Source: Pseudomonadota bacterium (GTDB lineage: Bacteria; Pseudomonadota; Gammaproteobacteria; Burkholderiales; Burkholderiaceae). Taken from it: a stretch of 34,187 nucleotides of DNA. Every line of letters begins with the position of its first letter. Within the stretch, counting starts at the first letter, position 1. Both the position numbers and the translations under genes were made by a program. Below the pieces are notes generated by a model that was given only the letters and a program-made list of their open reading frames with translations, made no database searches and was not told the DNA's origin. The stretch covers positions 1 to 34,187 of the forward strand of contig JAJXUC010000022.1 of assembly GCA_021783435.1 (NCBI GenBank), read 5' to 3'. This document shows, piece by piece, positions 1 through 8,537 of the stretch.

Positions 1-28
1 CCGGGCGCATCCTCGAAAGCCAACAGCC

Positions 29-1120
29 ATGAGCCTCAAATGCGGCATCGTCGGCCTGCCCAACGTCGGCAAGTCCACCCTGTTCAACGCGCTGACCCAA
101 AGCGCGATTCCCGCTGAAAACTACCCCTTCTGCACCATCGAGCCCAACGTGGGCGTGGTGGAGGTGCCCGATGCGCGCATGGGGCAGCTAGCCGCCATCG
201 TCAAACCGCAGCGCATCGTGGCGGCCGTGGTCGAGTTCGTCGATATCGCCGGTCTGGTGGCGGGCGCCTCGCAGGGCGAGGGGTTGGGCAATCAGTTTCT
301 TGCGCACATCCGCGAGACCGATGCCATCGTCAACGTCGTGCGCTGCTTCGACGACGAAAACGTGATCCATGTGGCCGGCCGCATCGACCCGCTGGCGGAT
401 CTTGCCGTGATCCAGACCGAGCTGTGCCTGGCCGACCTCGGCACCGTGGAAAAGGCCATCCACCGCCTGAACAAACAGGGCCGCTCCGGGGACAAGGACG
501 CACTGAAAACCGCCGAGTTGCTGCAGCGCTGTGAACAGGCACTGAACCAGGCGCAGCCCGTCCGCGCCATGGGTTTGTCCGACGACGAGATGGCGCTGAT
601 CCGACCGCTGTGCCTGATCACCGCCAAGCCGGCGATGTTCGTCGGCAACGTGATGGAAGACGGTTTCAGCGACAACCCCCATCTCGACAGCCTGCGCGAC
701 TATGCGGCGAAGGAAAACGCGCCCGTCGTGGCCATCTGCGCCAAGCTGGAAAGCGAGCTGGCCGGCATGTCGGCAGAAGAAAAGCAGGAATTCCTCGCCG
801 AGTTGGGCCAGGACGAACCCGGACTGCACCGCCTCATCCGCGCCGGTTACAGCCTGCTCGGCCTGCAGACCTATTTCACCGCCGGCGTGAAGGAAGTGCG
901 CGCCTGGACCATCCCCATTGGCGCCACCGCACCCCAGGCTGCCGGCGTGATCCACACCGACTTCGAACGCGGCTTCATCCGCGCCCAGACCATCGGCTTC
1001 GACGACTACATCAAGTACAACGGCGAGCAAGGCGCCAAGGATGCCGGCCGGATGCGCGCCGAAGGCAAGGACTATGTGGTGAAAGACGGCGACGTCCTGA
1101 ACTTCCTGTTCAACGTCTGA
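29..1120 (+). CDS. ychF: Redox-regulated ATPase YchF (Obg/OLA1 family)
   Basis: This is a complete 363-residue protein, the usual YchF length. The P-loop GLPNVGKST lies at residues 9-17 and the switch II motif DIAG at 72-75. The C-terminal part ends in a TGS-type domain (around residues 280-363, containing [15 protein letters not shown]). YchF is an unusual TRAFAC GTPase-fold protein that prefers ATP. It associates with ribosomes and is linked to oxidative-stress responses and to regulation of translation. The ATG at 29 begins the conserved [11 protein letters not shown] start, so the choice is firm. Only 28 bases precede it, so the upstream partner (pth in many relatives) cannot be seen. No clear terminator follows; the next gene is a cold-shock gene about 200 bp away. 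Confidence 0.97.
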   Translation: MSLKCGIVGLPNVGKSTLFNALTQSAIPAENYPFCTIEPNVGVVEVPDARMGQLAAIVKPQRIVAAVVEFVDIAGLVAGASQGEGLGNQFLAHIRETDAIVNVVRCFDDENVIHVAGRIDPLADLAVIQTELCLADLGTVEKAIHRLNKQGRSGDKDALKTAELLQRCEQALNQAQPVRAMGLSDDEMALIRPLCLITAKPAMFVGNVMEDGFSDNPHLDSLRDYAAKENAPVVAICAKLESELAGMSAEEKQEFLAELGQDEPGLHRLIRAGYSLLGLQTYFTAGVKEVRAWTIPIGATAPQAAGVIHTDFERGFIRAQTIGFDDYIKYNGEQGAKDAGRMRAEGKDYVVKDGDVLNFLFNV

Positions 1121-1144
1121 GCCGTGGACGGCGCGAGAAGCCAC

Positions 1145-1316
1145 GGACCTGTATCATGTGGGGGTAGATATGCACAAGGTTGTCGTTTTGCAGGTTTTTG
1201 CTGTTCACTGCCGCTCCCCGCGGCAAGCCCGGTTGAATTCCCCAAGTGATGTTCTTGCGTGTCTCTGCACTGCGGCGGCATGTGCTGCGCAGCATTTGAA
1301 AACGTAAGGAATGATC
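1145..1316 (+). promoter_or_regulatory. Leader region of the cold-shock gene
   Basis: About 170 bases separate ychF from the cold-shock start. The stretch is richer in T and lower in GC than the flanking genes, and no ORF in it looks real. Cold-shock genes often have long structured 5' untranslated leaders, so I infer that this is promoter plus leader. A TATCAT -10-like hexamer is at 1152-1157, but no convincing -35 pairs with it. TAAGGA at 1305-1310 is the Shine-Dalgarno sequence and sits 6 bases before the ATG at 1317. Confidence 0.4.
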
Positions 1317-1526
1317 ATGGCGACCCAAACGGGCATTGTGAAATGGTTCAACGAAGGCAAGGGCTTCGGCTTCATTGCCCAGGATGGCGGCGACGCCGAC
1401 CTGTTCGTCCATTTCAGCGAAATTCAAGGCAGCGGCTTCAAGACCCTGACCGAAAACCAACGCGTCGAATTCGAAGTCAAGCAGGGCCAGAAAGGCCTGC
1501 AGGCTTCCAACGTGCGTCCGGTCTGA
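1317..1526 (+). CDS. Cold-shock protein, CspA family
   Basis: This small nucleic-acid-binding protein of 69 residues is one OB-fold cold-shock domain. Both RNP motifs are present: KGFGFI (RNP1) and LFVHFSEI (RNP2), with the typical start [16 protein letters not shown]. Members act as RNA chaperones or transcription antiterminators, either on cold shock or constitutively. There are two ATGs, at 1311 and 1317. TAAGGA at 1305-1310 abuts the first and is ideally spaced (6 nt) from the second, which also gives the canonical [10 protein letters not shown] start, so 1317 is chosen. The gene is monocistronic: it has its own long leader and a strong intrinsic terminator right after the stop. The family assignment is secure, but which csp paralogue it is cannot be told. 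Confidence 0.95.
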   Translation: MATQTGIVKWFNEGKGFGFIAQDGGDADLFVHFSEIQGSGFKTLTENQRVEFEVKQGQKGLQASNVRPV

Positions 1527-1548
1527 TTTTCGACCCAGCCGTTGGCTG

Positions 1549-1579
1549 AAAAACCGCGACTTCGGTCGCGGTTTTTTTT
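1549..1579 (+). terminator. Intrinsic terminator of the cold-shock gene
   Basis: A perfect 10-bp stem, AAACCGCGAC (1551-1560) with GTCGCGGTTT (1565-1574), closes a TTCG tetraloop and runs into a further T tract. It begins about 22 bases after the cold-shock stop codon. This is the strongest rho-independent terminator in the window. Confidence 0.93.
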
Positions 1580-1662
1580 CGCCCGCGTGTTTTTTTCGCC
1601 GCGTTGGCGCCGGCACTCCAGCCAGCGCCATGCCGAAAACCCGGGTCCAACCCAGGGATGCC

Positions 1663-2367
1663 TCAGGCGCCGACGCTGATGTCCAGCACGCCCACGCCAT
1701 CCACGCCGCCACGCAGGCAGTCGCCGCGCTGCACCGGCCCGACACCGGCGGGCGTGCCGCTGAAAATGAGGTCGCCAGCTTCCAGCCGGAACAGGCACGA
1801 AAGATGGGTGATGATTTCCGGCACGCTCCAGATCATGTCGCCCAGCTTGCCACGCTGGCGTGACGCACCGTTCACCTCCAACCAGATCGCCGCGCTCGGT
1901 GCCAGCGCGGCACCCTGGGCTGGCACCAGCGCCGAGCAGGGCGCCGCCGCATCGAAGGCCTTGCCCACCTCCCAGGGACGACCGAGCTTCTTCGCCTGCG
2001 CCTGCAAGTCGCGGCGCGTCATGTCCAGCCCCACGGCATAACCCCAGACATGGCCGAGCGCCGCGTCCACCGCAATGTCCCGGCCGCCTTGGCCGATAGC
2101 CACCACCAGTTCAATCTCGTGGTGCACGTCGGTGCTGGCCGGCGGATAGGGAAACACGCTGCCGCTGCTCAGTAGCGCGTCGGGCGTCTTCATGAAAAAG
2201 AACGGTGGCTCGCGCACTGGGTCGTGGCCCATTTCGCGCGCATGCTCCGCGTAATTACGCCCCACGCAATACACCCGGCGAACCGGGAATCGCTCGGCAC
2301 TGCCCACCACGGGCAGGCTGGGGACCACGGGTGCAAAGACATAGCTGGGTTCGGCTGGCAAGGACAT
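1663..2367 (-). CDS. Fumarylacetoacetate hydrolase-family protein (fumarylpyruvate hydrolase-like)
   Basis: This is a 234-residue single-domain FAH-fold enzyme. Family signatures are [11 protein letters not shown] (metal-binding acidic residues), [25 protein letters not shown] and the closing [11 protein letters not shown]. Members are Mg/Mn-dependent hydrolases or decarboxylases acting on acylpyruvates such as fumarylpyruvate (gentisate pathway). The short single-domain form with this motif set resembles fumarylpyruvate or acylpyruvate hydrolases more than true fumarylacetoacetase. The frame is open to 2628, but the ATG at 2367 has a GGAG about 10 bases upstream and begins the conserved region, so the longer form is rejected. 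No aromatic ring-cleavage gene is adjacent, so the substrate is undetermined; a house-cleaning acylpyruvase role is also possible. It is divergent from rarD. Confidence 0.85.
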   Translation of the reverse strand: MSLPAEPSYVFAPVVPSLPVVGSAERFPVRRVYCVGRNYAEHAREMGHDPVREPPFFFMKTPDALLSSGSVFPYPPASTDVHHEIELVVAIGQGGRDIAVDAALGHVWGYAVGLDMTRRDLQAQAKKLGRPWEVGKAFDAAAPCSALVPAQGAALAPSAAIWLEVNGASRQRGKLGDMIWSVPEIITHLSCLFRLEAGDLIFSGTPAGVGPVQRGDCLRGGVDGVGVLDISVGA

Positions 2368-2592
2368 GGCTGGATGGCTCCGATGGGATCGTGACGCACC
2401 GGCCCCGATTTGCCGACAGGCAGGCGGCCAGCTTGTGCGTCCGGCTGAGAGCTTAGGGCAACACCCGCCATCCAGAGCCGACATCAGCGCGTTCGCCATA
2501 GCCGCCGATCTCCCGCCATCAGCCTTCGCCGCGTAGTCGAGGCCAGGACGTCCGCCTCGGCGCCGGCGCCGGCAAAAGACGAGCGACCCACG

Positions 2593-2598
2593 TACGAT
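2593..2598 (+). promoter_or_regulatory. Candidate -10 element for rarD
   Basis: TACGAT lies 32 bases before the rarD start. No good -35 is seen 16-18 bases upstream. A TTGACA at 2605-2610 is too close to the ATG to serve rarD as a -35. Confidence 0.25.
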
Positions 2599-2630
2599 GG
2601 CGGGTTGACATTCACACTCCTCCAACAAAC

Positions 2631-3512
2631 ATGAATCCCGGCGTGGCTTACGCCCTGGGCGCCTACACTTTGTGGGGCCTGTTTCCGCTGTATTTCAAGC
2701 TGTTGCACCAGGTGCCAGCCCTGCAAATTCTGGCCCACCGCATGGTGTGGTCCTTGCTGCTGGTGTTTCTCATCCTGTTGGTGCTCAAGCGCTGGGCCTG
2801 GATGCGACTGCTGCGTGAGCAGCCCGCGGTGCTGGCGCGCTTCACCGGCAGCGCCTTGCTGCTGGCCTGCAACTGGGGCACCTACATCTGGGCCGTGAAC
2901 CACGACCATGTGGTCGAGGCCAGTCTGGGCTACTACATCAACCCGCTGCTGAACGTGGCGCTGGGCACCTTCATCCTGCATGAGCGCCTGCGGCCGGCAC
3001 AATGGCTCGCCGTCGGCATCGCGGCGCTGGGGGTGGGCTGGATGACGACCGAAGTGGGCCATGTGCCATGGATCGCCCTGGTGCTGGCGTTCAGCTTCGC
3101 CGGCTATAGCCTGCTGCGCAAGACCGCGCCGCTGGGCTCGCTCGAAGGTCTGGCCGTGGAAACCGCGGTGCTGTTTCCGCTGGCGCTGGCCTATCTGGCC
3201 TGGGAAGGCGCGCAGGGTGCGAATGTGTTCGCCAGCAGCGACTGGAGCCTGCGCTGGCTGCTCATCGCCGCCGGACCGGTGACCACCATTCCGTTGCTGC
3301 TGTTCGCTGCCGGCGCGCGGCGCATTCCGTTCTCGCTGCTGGGCATCCTGCAATACCTCACGCCCACCATCCTGCTTGCGCTGGGGGTCTGGCTGTACCA
3401 CGAGCCTTTCGGCACGAACAGGGCCATCGGCTTCGGGCTGGTGTGGGCCGGCATCACCGTGTATGTGGTGGAGGGCCTGCTGGCCCTGCGGGCAAGGCGC
3501 TACCCTGCCTGA
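2631..3512 (+). CDS. rarD: EamA-family transporter RarD
   Basis: This is an inner-membrane protein of 293 residues with about ten hydrophobic helices arranged as two EamA repeats. The start ([17 protein letters not shown]), the early LAHRMVWS and the segment [10 protein letters not shown] are characteristic of the RarD subgroup, known from the E. coli chloramphenicol-sensitivity protein. The natural substrate of RarD is not established; by family it is a drug/metabolite exporter. The length fits the family (about 290-300). The ATG at 2631 lacks a good Shine-Dalgarno sequence but is the only sensible start, because the first helix begins within a few residues. It stands alone, divergent from the FAH-family gene and convergent with a small membrane protein 17 bases after its stop. 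Confidence 0.93.
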   Translation: MNPGVAYALGAYTLWGLFPLYFKLLHQVPALQILAHRMVWSLLLVFLILLVLKRWAWMRLLREQPAVLARFTGSALLLACNWGTYIWAVNHDHVVEASLGYYINPLLNVALGTFILHERLRPAQWLAVGIAALGVGWMTTEVGHVPWIALVLAFSFAGYSLLRKTAPLGSLEGLAVETAVLFPLALAYLAWEGAQGANVFASSDWSLRWLLIAAGPVTTIPLLLFAAGARRIPFSLLGILQYLTPTILLALGVWLYHEPFGTNRAIGFGLVWAGITVYVVEGLLALRARRYPA

Positions 3513-3529
3513 ACCCGAGCCGGTCCGCC

Positions 3530-3802
3530 TCAGCGGCGGGCGCGCCGGCAAGTGAGCACGCTGGCGGCGACGGCTGCCGCCAGCACGCTGGCGTAGTCGA
3601 GCACGGCACCATCGCGCAGCAAGCCGCTGCCGACCAGGACGAGATGCGTCACGAGTGCGGCCAGCGCCGCCCAGCACACCTGTCGGCCCAGCGTCGAGGC
3701 GCAGGGCCGCAGCACCCTCAGGCCGACCGCGCCGATGGCGCCACCCACCACCAGGGGCATGACGCTGGTGCCCGCCAGCCACATCAGCAAAAGGCTCAGC
3801 AT
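3530..3802 (-). CDS. Small hypothetical membrane protein
   Basis: This is a predicted 90-residue protein with three hydrophobic stretches: MLSLLLMWLAGTSVMPLVVGG, the region around VCWAALAALVTHLVLVGSGLL, and YASVLAAAVAASVL. It ends in a basic tail (CRRARR). The frame is open to 3928, but the N-terminal extension is polar and low-quality, so the ATG at 3802 directly before the first helix is preferred. No strong Shine-Dalgarno sequence is visible. I do not recognise a family. It is convergent with rarD and divergent from hemA. The gene is probable but not certain. Confidence 0.5.
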   Translation of the reverse strand: MLSLLLMWLAGTSVMPLVVGGAIGAVGLRVLRPCASTLGRQVCWAALAALVTHLVLVGSGLLRDGAVLDYASVLAAAVAASVLTCRRARR

Positions 3803-3964
3803 GCGGCGGACATCCAAAACCCTTGCTGGAGCGTTATGCCCTTTGCAGTCGCTGGTGGAGGAGAAACGATGGTCATGGTCGAGTTTGCGGCGCGCATGGA
3901 TGTGGATGCCTGGCATCGACAGCTGCATTGACCTGCATCAGCCGCACGCAGTGCCATCCATTCG

Positions 3965-3970
3965 TAAAAT
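3965..3970 (+). promoter_or_regulatory. Candidate -10 element of hemA
   Basis: TAAAAT ends only 12 bases before the hemA ATG, inside an AT-rich pocket (3961-3990) of an otherwise GC-rich region. No consensus -35 is seen at the right distance; the nearest, TTGACC at 3928, is 31 bases away. If real, transcription would start about 6-7 bases before the ATG. Confidence 0.35.
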
Positions 3971-3982
3971 AGTCAACTCACT

Positions 3983-5329
3983 ATGTTATTAGCCGCCGTC
4001 GGAGTCAACCACCAGACCGCGCCACTCGATGTGCGCGAGCGTCTCGCATTTTCAGCCGACGGCCTGAAGGATGCGCTACGCACGTTGCGCGACAACCTGG
4101 CTGCGCGCCGGGGCGGCAGCGAAGGCGCGGTGGAAGCCGCCATCCTCTCCACCTGCAACCGCACCGAAATTTACTGCGCCGCCGAGGCCGACCCGCGCGA
4201 GGCGCTGGTGCATTGGCTGGCGCAGTCGCGCGCGCTGCGCGAAGGCGACTTGATCGACCACAGCTACCGCCTGGTGCAGGACGACACCGTGCGCCACGCC
4301 TTTCGCGTCGCCAGCGGGCTCGACTCCATGGTGCTGGGCGAGCCGCAGATCCTCGGCCAGATGAAAGACGCGGTGCGCGCCGCGACCGACACCGGCACCC
4401 TGGGCAGCAACCTGGGGCAGATGTTCCAGCGCACCTTTGCCGTGGCCAAGGAGGTGCGCAGCGCCACCGCAATCGGCACGCATTCGGTGAGCATGGCCGC
4501 CGCCAGCGTGAAGCTGGCGGAAACCGTGTTCGAGGACCTGGCCGACTGCCGCGTGCTGTTCATCGGCGCCGGCGACATGATCGAACTCGTCGCCACCCAT
4601 TTCTCGGCGCGCAAGCCGCGCTTCATGGCCATTGCCAACCGCACGCTGGAGCGCGGCGCCAAGCTGGCAGCGCAGTTCGGCGCCGAAGCCATGCGCCTCG
4701 CCGATGTGCCGCAGCGCCTGCCCGAGTTCGACGTGGTCGTCACGTCCACGGCCAGCACCCTGCCCATCATCGGCCTGGGCGCGGCCGAGCGCATGGTCAA
4801 GCAGCGCCGCCACAAGCCGGTGGTGATGGTCGATCTGGCCGTGCCGCGCGATATCGAGGCCGAGGTCGGCGAGTTGCCCGACGTCTATCTCTACACCGTG
4901 GACGACCTCACCGAACTCGTGCGTACCAACAGCGAGAAGCGCCAGGCCGCGGTGCAACAGGCCGAGGCCATCATCGAAACCCGGGTGCAGGGCTTCCTGC
5001 AGTGGATGGACAGCCGCGAACAAGTGCCGCTGATTCTGCAACTGCAAGACGTCAGCCGCCAGTGGCAGGCCGCCGAACTCGACCGCGCGCGCCGGCAACT
5101 GGCGCGTGGTGAAGACGCCGAGGCGGTACTCGACATGCTGGCGCGCAATCTGTCGCAAAAGTTCATGCACAACGCCTACGCCGCCATGCACCACAGCAAC
5201 CCCACGCACCGCGAGCAAGTCGCGCGCGCGGTGCAGCGTTTGTTTCTCGCGCCGCACCGCGGCTGCGGCAGCAATGGCGATGGTGGCGACAGTGGCGACG
5301 GCCGCGGCAGGGACGCCAACAACACCTAG
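3983..5329 (+). CDS. hemA: Glutamyl-tRNA reductase
   Basis: This 448-residue enzyme reduces glutamyl-tRNA(Glu) to glutamate-1-semialdehyde with NADPH, the first committed step of C5-pathway tetrapyrrole synthesis. The catalytic cysteine is C58 in [11 protein letters not shown]. The substrate-recognition block [15 protein letters not shown] is at about 112-126, the Rossmann glycine motif GAGDMI at 195-200, and a C-terminal dimerisation helix region follows (around 320-420). The start [14 protein letters not shown] is canonical, and no Shine-Dalgarno sequence precedes it. The last 20 or so residues are a Gly/Asp/Asn-rich, low-complexity tail beyond the usual end. It heads the order hemA-prfA-prmC-grxD-ubiX typical of Burkholderiales, with 87 bases to prfA. 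HemA is often feedback-controlled by haem through proteolysis, but nothing here shows that. Confidence 0.97.
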   Translation: MLLAAVGVNHQTAPLDVRERLAFSADGLKDALRTLRDNLAARRGGSEGAVEAAILSTCNRTEIYCAAEADPREALVHWLAQSRALREGDLIDHSYRLVQDDTVRHAFRVASGLDSMVLGEPQILGQMKDAVRAATDTGTLGSNLGQMFQRTFAVAKEVRSATAIGTHSVSMAAASVKLAETVFEDLADCRVLFIGAGDMIELVATHFSARKPRFMAIANRTLERGAKLAAQFGAEAMRLADVPQRLPEFDVVVTSTASTLPIIGLGAAERMVKQRRHKPVVMVDLAVPRDIEAEVGELPDVYLYTVDDLTELVRTNSEKRQAAVQQAEAIIETRVQGFLQWMDSREQVPLILQLQDVSRQWQAAELDRARRQLARGEDAEAVLDMLARNLSQKFMHNAYAAMHHSNPTHREQVARAVQRLFLAPHRGCGSNGDGGDSGDGRGRDANNT

Positions 5330-5416
5330 CTGAGTTGTTGGCGCGTGCCGGGCTGCAAGCTTGCGCCGCGCGCTGCACGCGCTCACGCGTCCGCTGCGGA
5401 CCTCCACACACCACCC

Positions 5417-6496
5417 ATGAAACCATCGCTACGCGACAAGCTGGCCGCCATGCTGCGCCGCATGGACGAGATCGACGCCCTGCTCGGCGCGCCGGACAGC
5501 GCCACCGACCCCGACCGCCTGCGCACCCTGGGCAGCGAGCGCGCCGAGTTGGCGCCGGTGGCCGCGCGTTATGCCGAGTTGCTGCAGGCCGAAACCGCAC
5601 ACGCCGACGCCCAGGCGCTGCTGGCCGAGCCCGAGATGCGCGCCCTGGCGCAGGACGAAATCGCATCCACGCAGCAGCGCATCATTGCGCTCGAGGCCGA
5701 ACTGCAAACGGCGCTGCTGCCTCGCGACGCGGACGACCGCAAGCCCGCGTTTCTCGAGGTGCGCGCCGGGACCGGGGGCGACGAGTCCGCCCTGTTCGCC
5801 GCCGACCTGCTGCGCATGTACACCCGCCATGCGGAGCGCCGCGGCTGGCGCTGCGAAGTCATCAGCCATGCCGACAGCGACCTCGGCGGCGTGAAAGAGG
5901 CCGTGGTGCGCATCAGCGGCGAGGGCGTCTACGGCCGGCTCAAGTTCGAGAGCGGCGGCCACCGCGTGCAGCGCGTGCCCGCCACCGAGTCGCAAGGGCG
6001 CATCCACACCAGCGCCGCAACCGTGGCGGTGATGCCCGAGCCCGACGCGCAAGCCGCGGTGCAGATCAACCCGGCCGAGTTGCGCATCGACACCTTCCGC
6101 GCCTCCGGCGCCGGCGGCCAGCACATCAACAAGACCGACTCGGCCGTGCGCATCATCCACCTGCCCACGGGCCTGGTGGTGGAGTGCCAGGACGACCGCT
6201 CGCAGCACCGCAACAAGGCGCAGGCGCTGGCGGTGCTGGCTGCGCGCCTGGAGCAGCGCCAGCGGCAGCAGGCGCAGGCGAAGGAAGCCGCGCAGCGCAA
6301 GAGCCTGGTCGGCAGCGGCGACCGCTCCGATCGCATCCGCACCTACAACGTGCCGCAAGGGCGCGTCACCGATCACCGCATCAACCTCACGCTCTACAAG
6401 ATCGACGCCATCCTGAACGGCGATCTCGACGAACTGCTCGACGCCCTGCACGCCGAACATCAAGCGGAGTTGCTGATGGCGCTGGGCGAGGCATGA
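5417..6496 (+). CDS. prfA: Peptide chain release factor 1
   Basis: RF1 (359 residues) recognises UAA and UAG stop codons. The codon-recognition tripeptide P-A-T is at 188-190, as expected for RF1 (RF2 has SPF). The catalytic GGQ is at 233-235 in [16 protein letters not shown]. The frame is open further upstream to 5345, but the start at 5417 gives [20 protein letters not shown], matching the family N-terminus and length. No clear Shine-Dalgarno sequence precedes it. The downstream gene prmC encodes the methyltransferase that modifies the Gln of this GGQ motif, so substrate and modifier are co-located. Confidence 0.97.
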   Translation: MKPSLRDKLAAMLRRMDEIDALLGAPDSATDPDRLRTLGSERAELAPVAARYAELLQAETAHADAQALLAEPEMRALAQDEIASTQQRIIALEAELQTALLPRDADDRKPAFLEVRAGTGGDESALFAADLLRMYTRHAERRGWRCEVISHADSDLGGVKEAVVRISGEGVYGRLKFESGGHRVQRVPATESQGRIHTSAATVAVMPEPDAQAAVQINPAELRIDTFRASGAGGQHINKTDSAVRIIHLPTGLVVECQDDRSQHRNKAQALAVLAARLEQRQRQQAQAKEAAQRKSLVGSGDRSDRIRTYNVPQGRVTDHRINLTLYKIDAILNGDLDELLDALHAEHQAELLMALGEA

Positions 6497-6525
6497 ACCG
6501 CAGCGTCGTGACGGCCGCCGCCCAT

Positions 6526-6541
6526 CGCCGCGATCGCGGCG
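6526..6541. repeat. 16-bp perfect palindrome in the prfA-prmC spacer
   Basis: CGCCGCGATCGCGGCG is perfectly self-complementary and lies in the 76-base gap between prfA and prmC. The 13-mer GATCGCGGCGCCA that begins inside it (6533-6545) recurs after rpsI at 14004-14016, again as part of an inverted repeat. It may be a dispersed palindromic element or an RNA hairpin. Confidence 0.5.
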
Positions 6542-6572
6542 CCACGGCCCATCGCGCTCGGCGGCAGCGCCC

Positions 6573-7460
6573 ATGCCCATGACCCTTGAAGCCTGGATGC
6601 GCCAGGCCGGCCTGGCGCGCATCGACGCGCTGGTGCTGCTGCGCGAGCTGGCCGGCATCGGCCATGCCACCTTGCTCGCGCATCCCGAAATCTCGCTCGA
6701 CGCCGCGGCCCTCGAGCCGCTGGACGCCGCCGCCACACGCCTGCGGGCCGGCGAACCGCTGGCTTATGTGCTGGGCTGGCGCGAGTTCTATGGCTTGCGC
6801 TTCGCGGTGAGCCCGGCCGTGCTGGTGCCGCGTCCCGAGACCGAGTTGCTGGTGGACTTCGCCCTGGCCCAAATGCCGCGCGACGGCCCCGCCACCGTGC
6901 TCGACCTGGGCACCGGCAGCGGCGCCATCGCCGTGGCGGTGGCGCATGCACGGCCGCAAGCCGAAGTGTGGGCCGTGGACTCCAGCGCCGACGCGCTGAG
7001 GGTGGCCGCCGCCAACGCCCAAGCGCTGTTGCCGCAACCGCGCCCTGGCGGTCCGTTGCGCCTGCTGGCCGGCGACTGGTTCGCCGCGCTGCCAGCGGCT
7101 GCACCACGCTTCGACCTCATCCTCGGCAACCCACCCTACGTCGCAGCGGGCGATCCCCACCTCGTCGCACTGGCGCACGAGCCGCAACTCGCACTGGTGG
7201 GCCGCGCCAGCGCCGACGGCCTGGCTGACATCCGCCGCATCGTCGCCACGGCACCCGGGCATCTGGCCGCCGGCGGCTGGCTGGCCTTGGAGCATGGCCA
7301 CGACCAGGGCGCAGCCGTGCAGGCGCTGCTGCGCTCAGCGGGCCTGGTGGCGGTGCAGACCCGGCCCGACCTTGCGGGCATTGCGCGCCTGACACTCGGA
7401 CAGGCGCCAGCCAGGGCCCGCATCCGCCCGAACTCCGGCTCGAGAGCACCGATGACGTGA
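6573..7460 (+). CDS. prmC: Release factor glutamine N5-methyltransferase
   Basis: PrmC (HemK) methylates the GGQ glutamine of RF1 and RF2 using S-adenosylmethionine. The 295-residue protein has an N-terminal helical domain (1-75), a conserved PRPETE at 86-91, the SAM-binding motif VLDLGTGSGAIA at about 109-120 and the catalytic NPPY at 186-189. Two in-frame ATGs exist (6573 and 6579), and the choice shifts the N-terminus by two residues only. Its position directly after prfA is the classic arrangement. The last 20 or so residues (rich in Pro, Ala, Arg and Ser) run beyond the conserved fold. Confidence 0.95.
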   Translation: MPMTLEAWMRQAGLARIDALVLLRELAGIGHATLLAHPEISLDAAALEPLDAAATRLRAGEPLAYVLGWREFYGLRFAVSPAVLVPRPETELLVDFALAQMPRDGPATVLDLGTGSGAIAVAVAHARPQAEVWAVDSSADALRVAAANAQALLPQPRPGGPLRLLAGDWFAALPAAAPRFDLILGNPPYVAAGDPHLVALAHEPQLALVGRASADGLADIRRIVATAPGHLAAGGWLALEHGHDQGAAVQALLRSAGLVAVQTRPDLAGIARLTLGQAPARARIRPNSGSRAPMT

Positions 7461-7503
7461 ACAGTCCCTAGACCCTTCCGCCGCACTCGCCGGGACCAAA
7501 ACC

Positions 7504-7509
7504 TACAAT
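7504..7509 (+). promoter_or_regulatory. Candidate -10 element of grxD
   Basis: TACAAT lies 46 bases before the grxD start in the 95-base gap after prmC, so grxD may have its own transcript as well as read-through. No recognisable -35 is present. The Shine-Dalgarno AGAGG is at 7546-7550. Confidence 0.35.
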
Positions 7510-7555
7510 TCCTCCATACGGCCAAGTCCGCGTTCACCGATTTCCAGAGGCTTCC

Positions 7556-7870
7556 ATGTCCGACGTGATTCAACGCATTGACCAACTCGTCAAGTCCAAC
7601 GAGGTGGTGCTGTTCATGAAAGGGACGCCGCAGTTTCCGCAATGCGGCTTTTCCGGGCGCGCGGCGCAGATTCTCAAGGCTTGCGGCGTGAACCAGTACG
7701 CCAGCGTCAACGTGCTGGAGGACCAGGAGGTGCGCGAGAGCATCAAGCAATACGCCAACTGGCCGACCATTCCGCAGCTCTATGTGAAGGGCGAATTCGT
7801 GGGCGGCTCGGACATCATGATGGAGATGTACGAGAGCGGCGAGTTGCAGCAACTGCTGACACAGCCCTGA
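7556..7870 (+). CDS. grxD: Monothiol glutaredoxin, Grx4 type
   Basis: This 104-residue protein is a CGFS-type glutaredoxin. The active-site CGFS is at residues 30-33, preceded by the diagnostic KGTPQFPQ. The later [19 protein letters not shown] block provides the glutathione-binding TIP and GGSD segments. CGFS glutaredoxins bind a [2Fe-2S] cluster with glutathione and carry clusters to target proteins; they are poor disulfide reductases. The start [10 protein letters not shown] is canonical, with AGAGG 5 bases upstream. It lies 26 bases before ubiX, so the two are probably co-transcribed. The Fe-S function fits with erpA, elsewhere in the window. Confidence 0.96.
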   Translation: MSDVIQRIDQLVKSNEVVLFMKGTPQFPQCGFSGRAAQILKACGVNQYASVNVLEDQEVRESIKQYANWPTIPQLYVKGEFVGGSDIMMEMYESGELQQLLTQP

Positions 7871-7896
7871 GCGCAGCGGCACATCCGGGCCGCCGC

Positions 7897-8502
7897 GTGC
7901 GCCTCATCGTCGGCATCACCGGCGCCACCGGCGCCATCTATGGCGTGCGGCTGCTGCAGCACCTGCGGCGGCTGGGCGGGGTGCATACGCACCTGGTGGT
8001 CAGCAGCGCCGGTTGGCTGAGCCTGAAGGCGGAACTGGACCTGGGCCGGCGCGAGTTGGAGGCGCTGGCCGACGCAACGCATCCGATTGGCGACGTGGCC
8101 GCCAGCATCGCCAGTGGCTCGTTCGCCACCGCCGGCATGGTGGTGGCGCCATGTTCGATGAAATCGCTCGCGGCCATCGCCCACGGCATGTCCGACAACC
8201 TGCTGACCCGCGCCGCTGACGTGTGCCTGAAAGAACGCCGCCGCCTGGTGCTGATGGTGCGCGAGGCACCGCTGAATCTGGCCCACCTGCGCAACATGAC
8301 GGCCGTGGCCGAAATGGGCGGCACCCTCTTCCCGCCCATGCCAGCGTTCTACCAGCGACCACAGAGCCTGGAGCAGATGGTGGACCACACTCTGGGCCGG
8401 GTGCTGGAACAGTTCGGCATCGCCCACGATCTGGCGCCGCAGTGGCAGGGCTGGCCCGAGGCAGCGCCGGGGGCGGCAGCCGATGCGAACGCAGGCGGCT
8501 GA
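7897..8502 (+). CDS. ubiX: Flavin prenyltransferase UbiX
   Basis: UbiX joins a dimethylallyl group to FMN to make prenylated FMN, the cofactor of the UbiD decarboxylase in ubiquinone synthesis. The 201-residue product shows the flavin-binding ITGATGAIYG at the N-terminus, the central CSMKSLAAIAHGMSDNLLTR block, LKERRRLVLMVREAPL, and a late PAFYQRP. The frame is open back to 7642 inside grxD, but the family start MRLIVGITGATG corresponds to a GTG at 7897, the only suitable initiator. That start gives a normal length. It follows grxD by 26 bases. ubiD is not in the window. Confidence 0.93.
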   Translation: MRLIVGITGATGAIYGVRLLQHLRRLGGVHTHLVVSSAGWLSLKAELDLGRRELEALADATHPIGDVAASIASGSFATAGMVVAPCSMKSLAAIAHGMSDNLLTRAADVCLKERRRLVLMVREAPLNLAHLRNMTAVAEMGGTLFPPMPAFYQRPQSLEQMVDHTLGRVLEQFGIAHDLAPQWQGWPEAAPGAAADANAGG

Positions 8503-8537
8503 CCACGCCCGAACCATCCACCCCCGCACGACACGGC

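Noticed and set aside
188..1144. 318-codon ORF on (-) opposite ychF
   Set aside because: It is antisense to a complete, conserved ychF; no domain.
2605..2610. Consensus -35 hexamer TTGACA before rarD
   Set aside because: It lies 20 bases before the ATG, leaving no room for a -10 and start site; probably coincidence.
4076..5407. 443-codon ORF on (-) opposite hemA
   Set aside because: It is a mirror frame of a secure hemA gene; the composition (His/Gln/Ala-rich) is typical of antisense shadows.
6493..6582. ATGA overlap at the prfA stop suggesting a coupled small gene
   Set aside because: The frame gives only about 29 Arg/Ala-rich residues and crosses a palindrome; no sign of a protein.
5429..6736. 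435-codon ORF on (-) opposite prfA
   Set aside because: It is a shadow of prfA and prmC, with no family resemblance.
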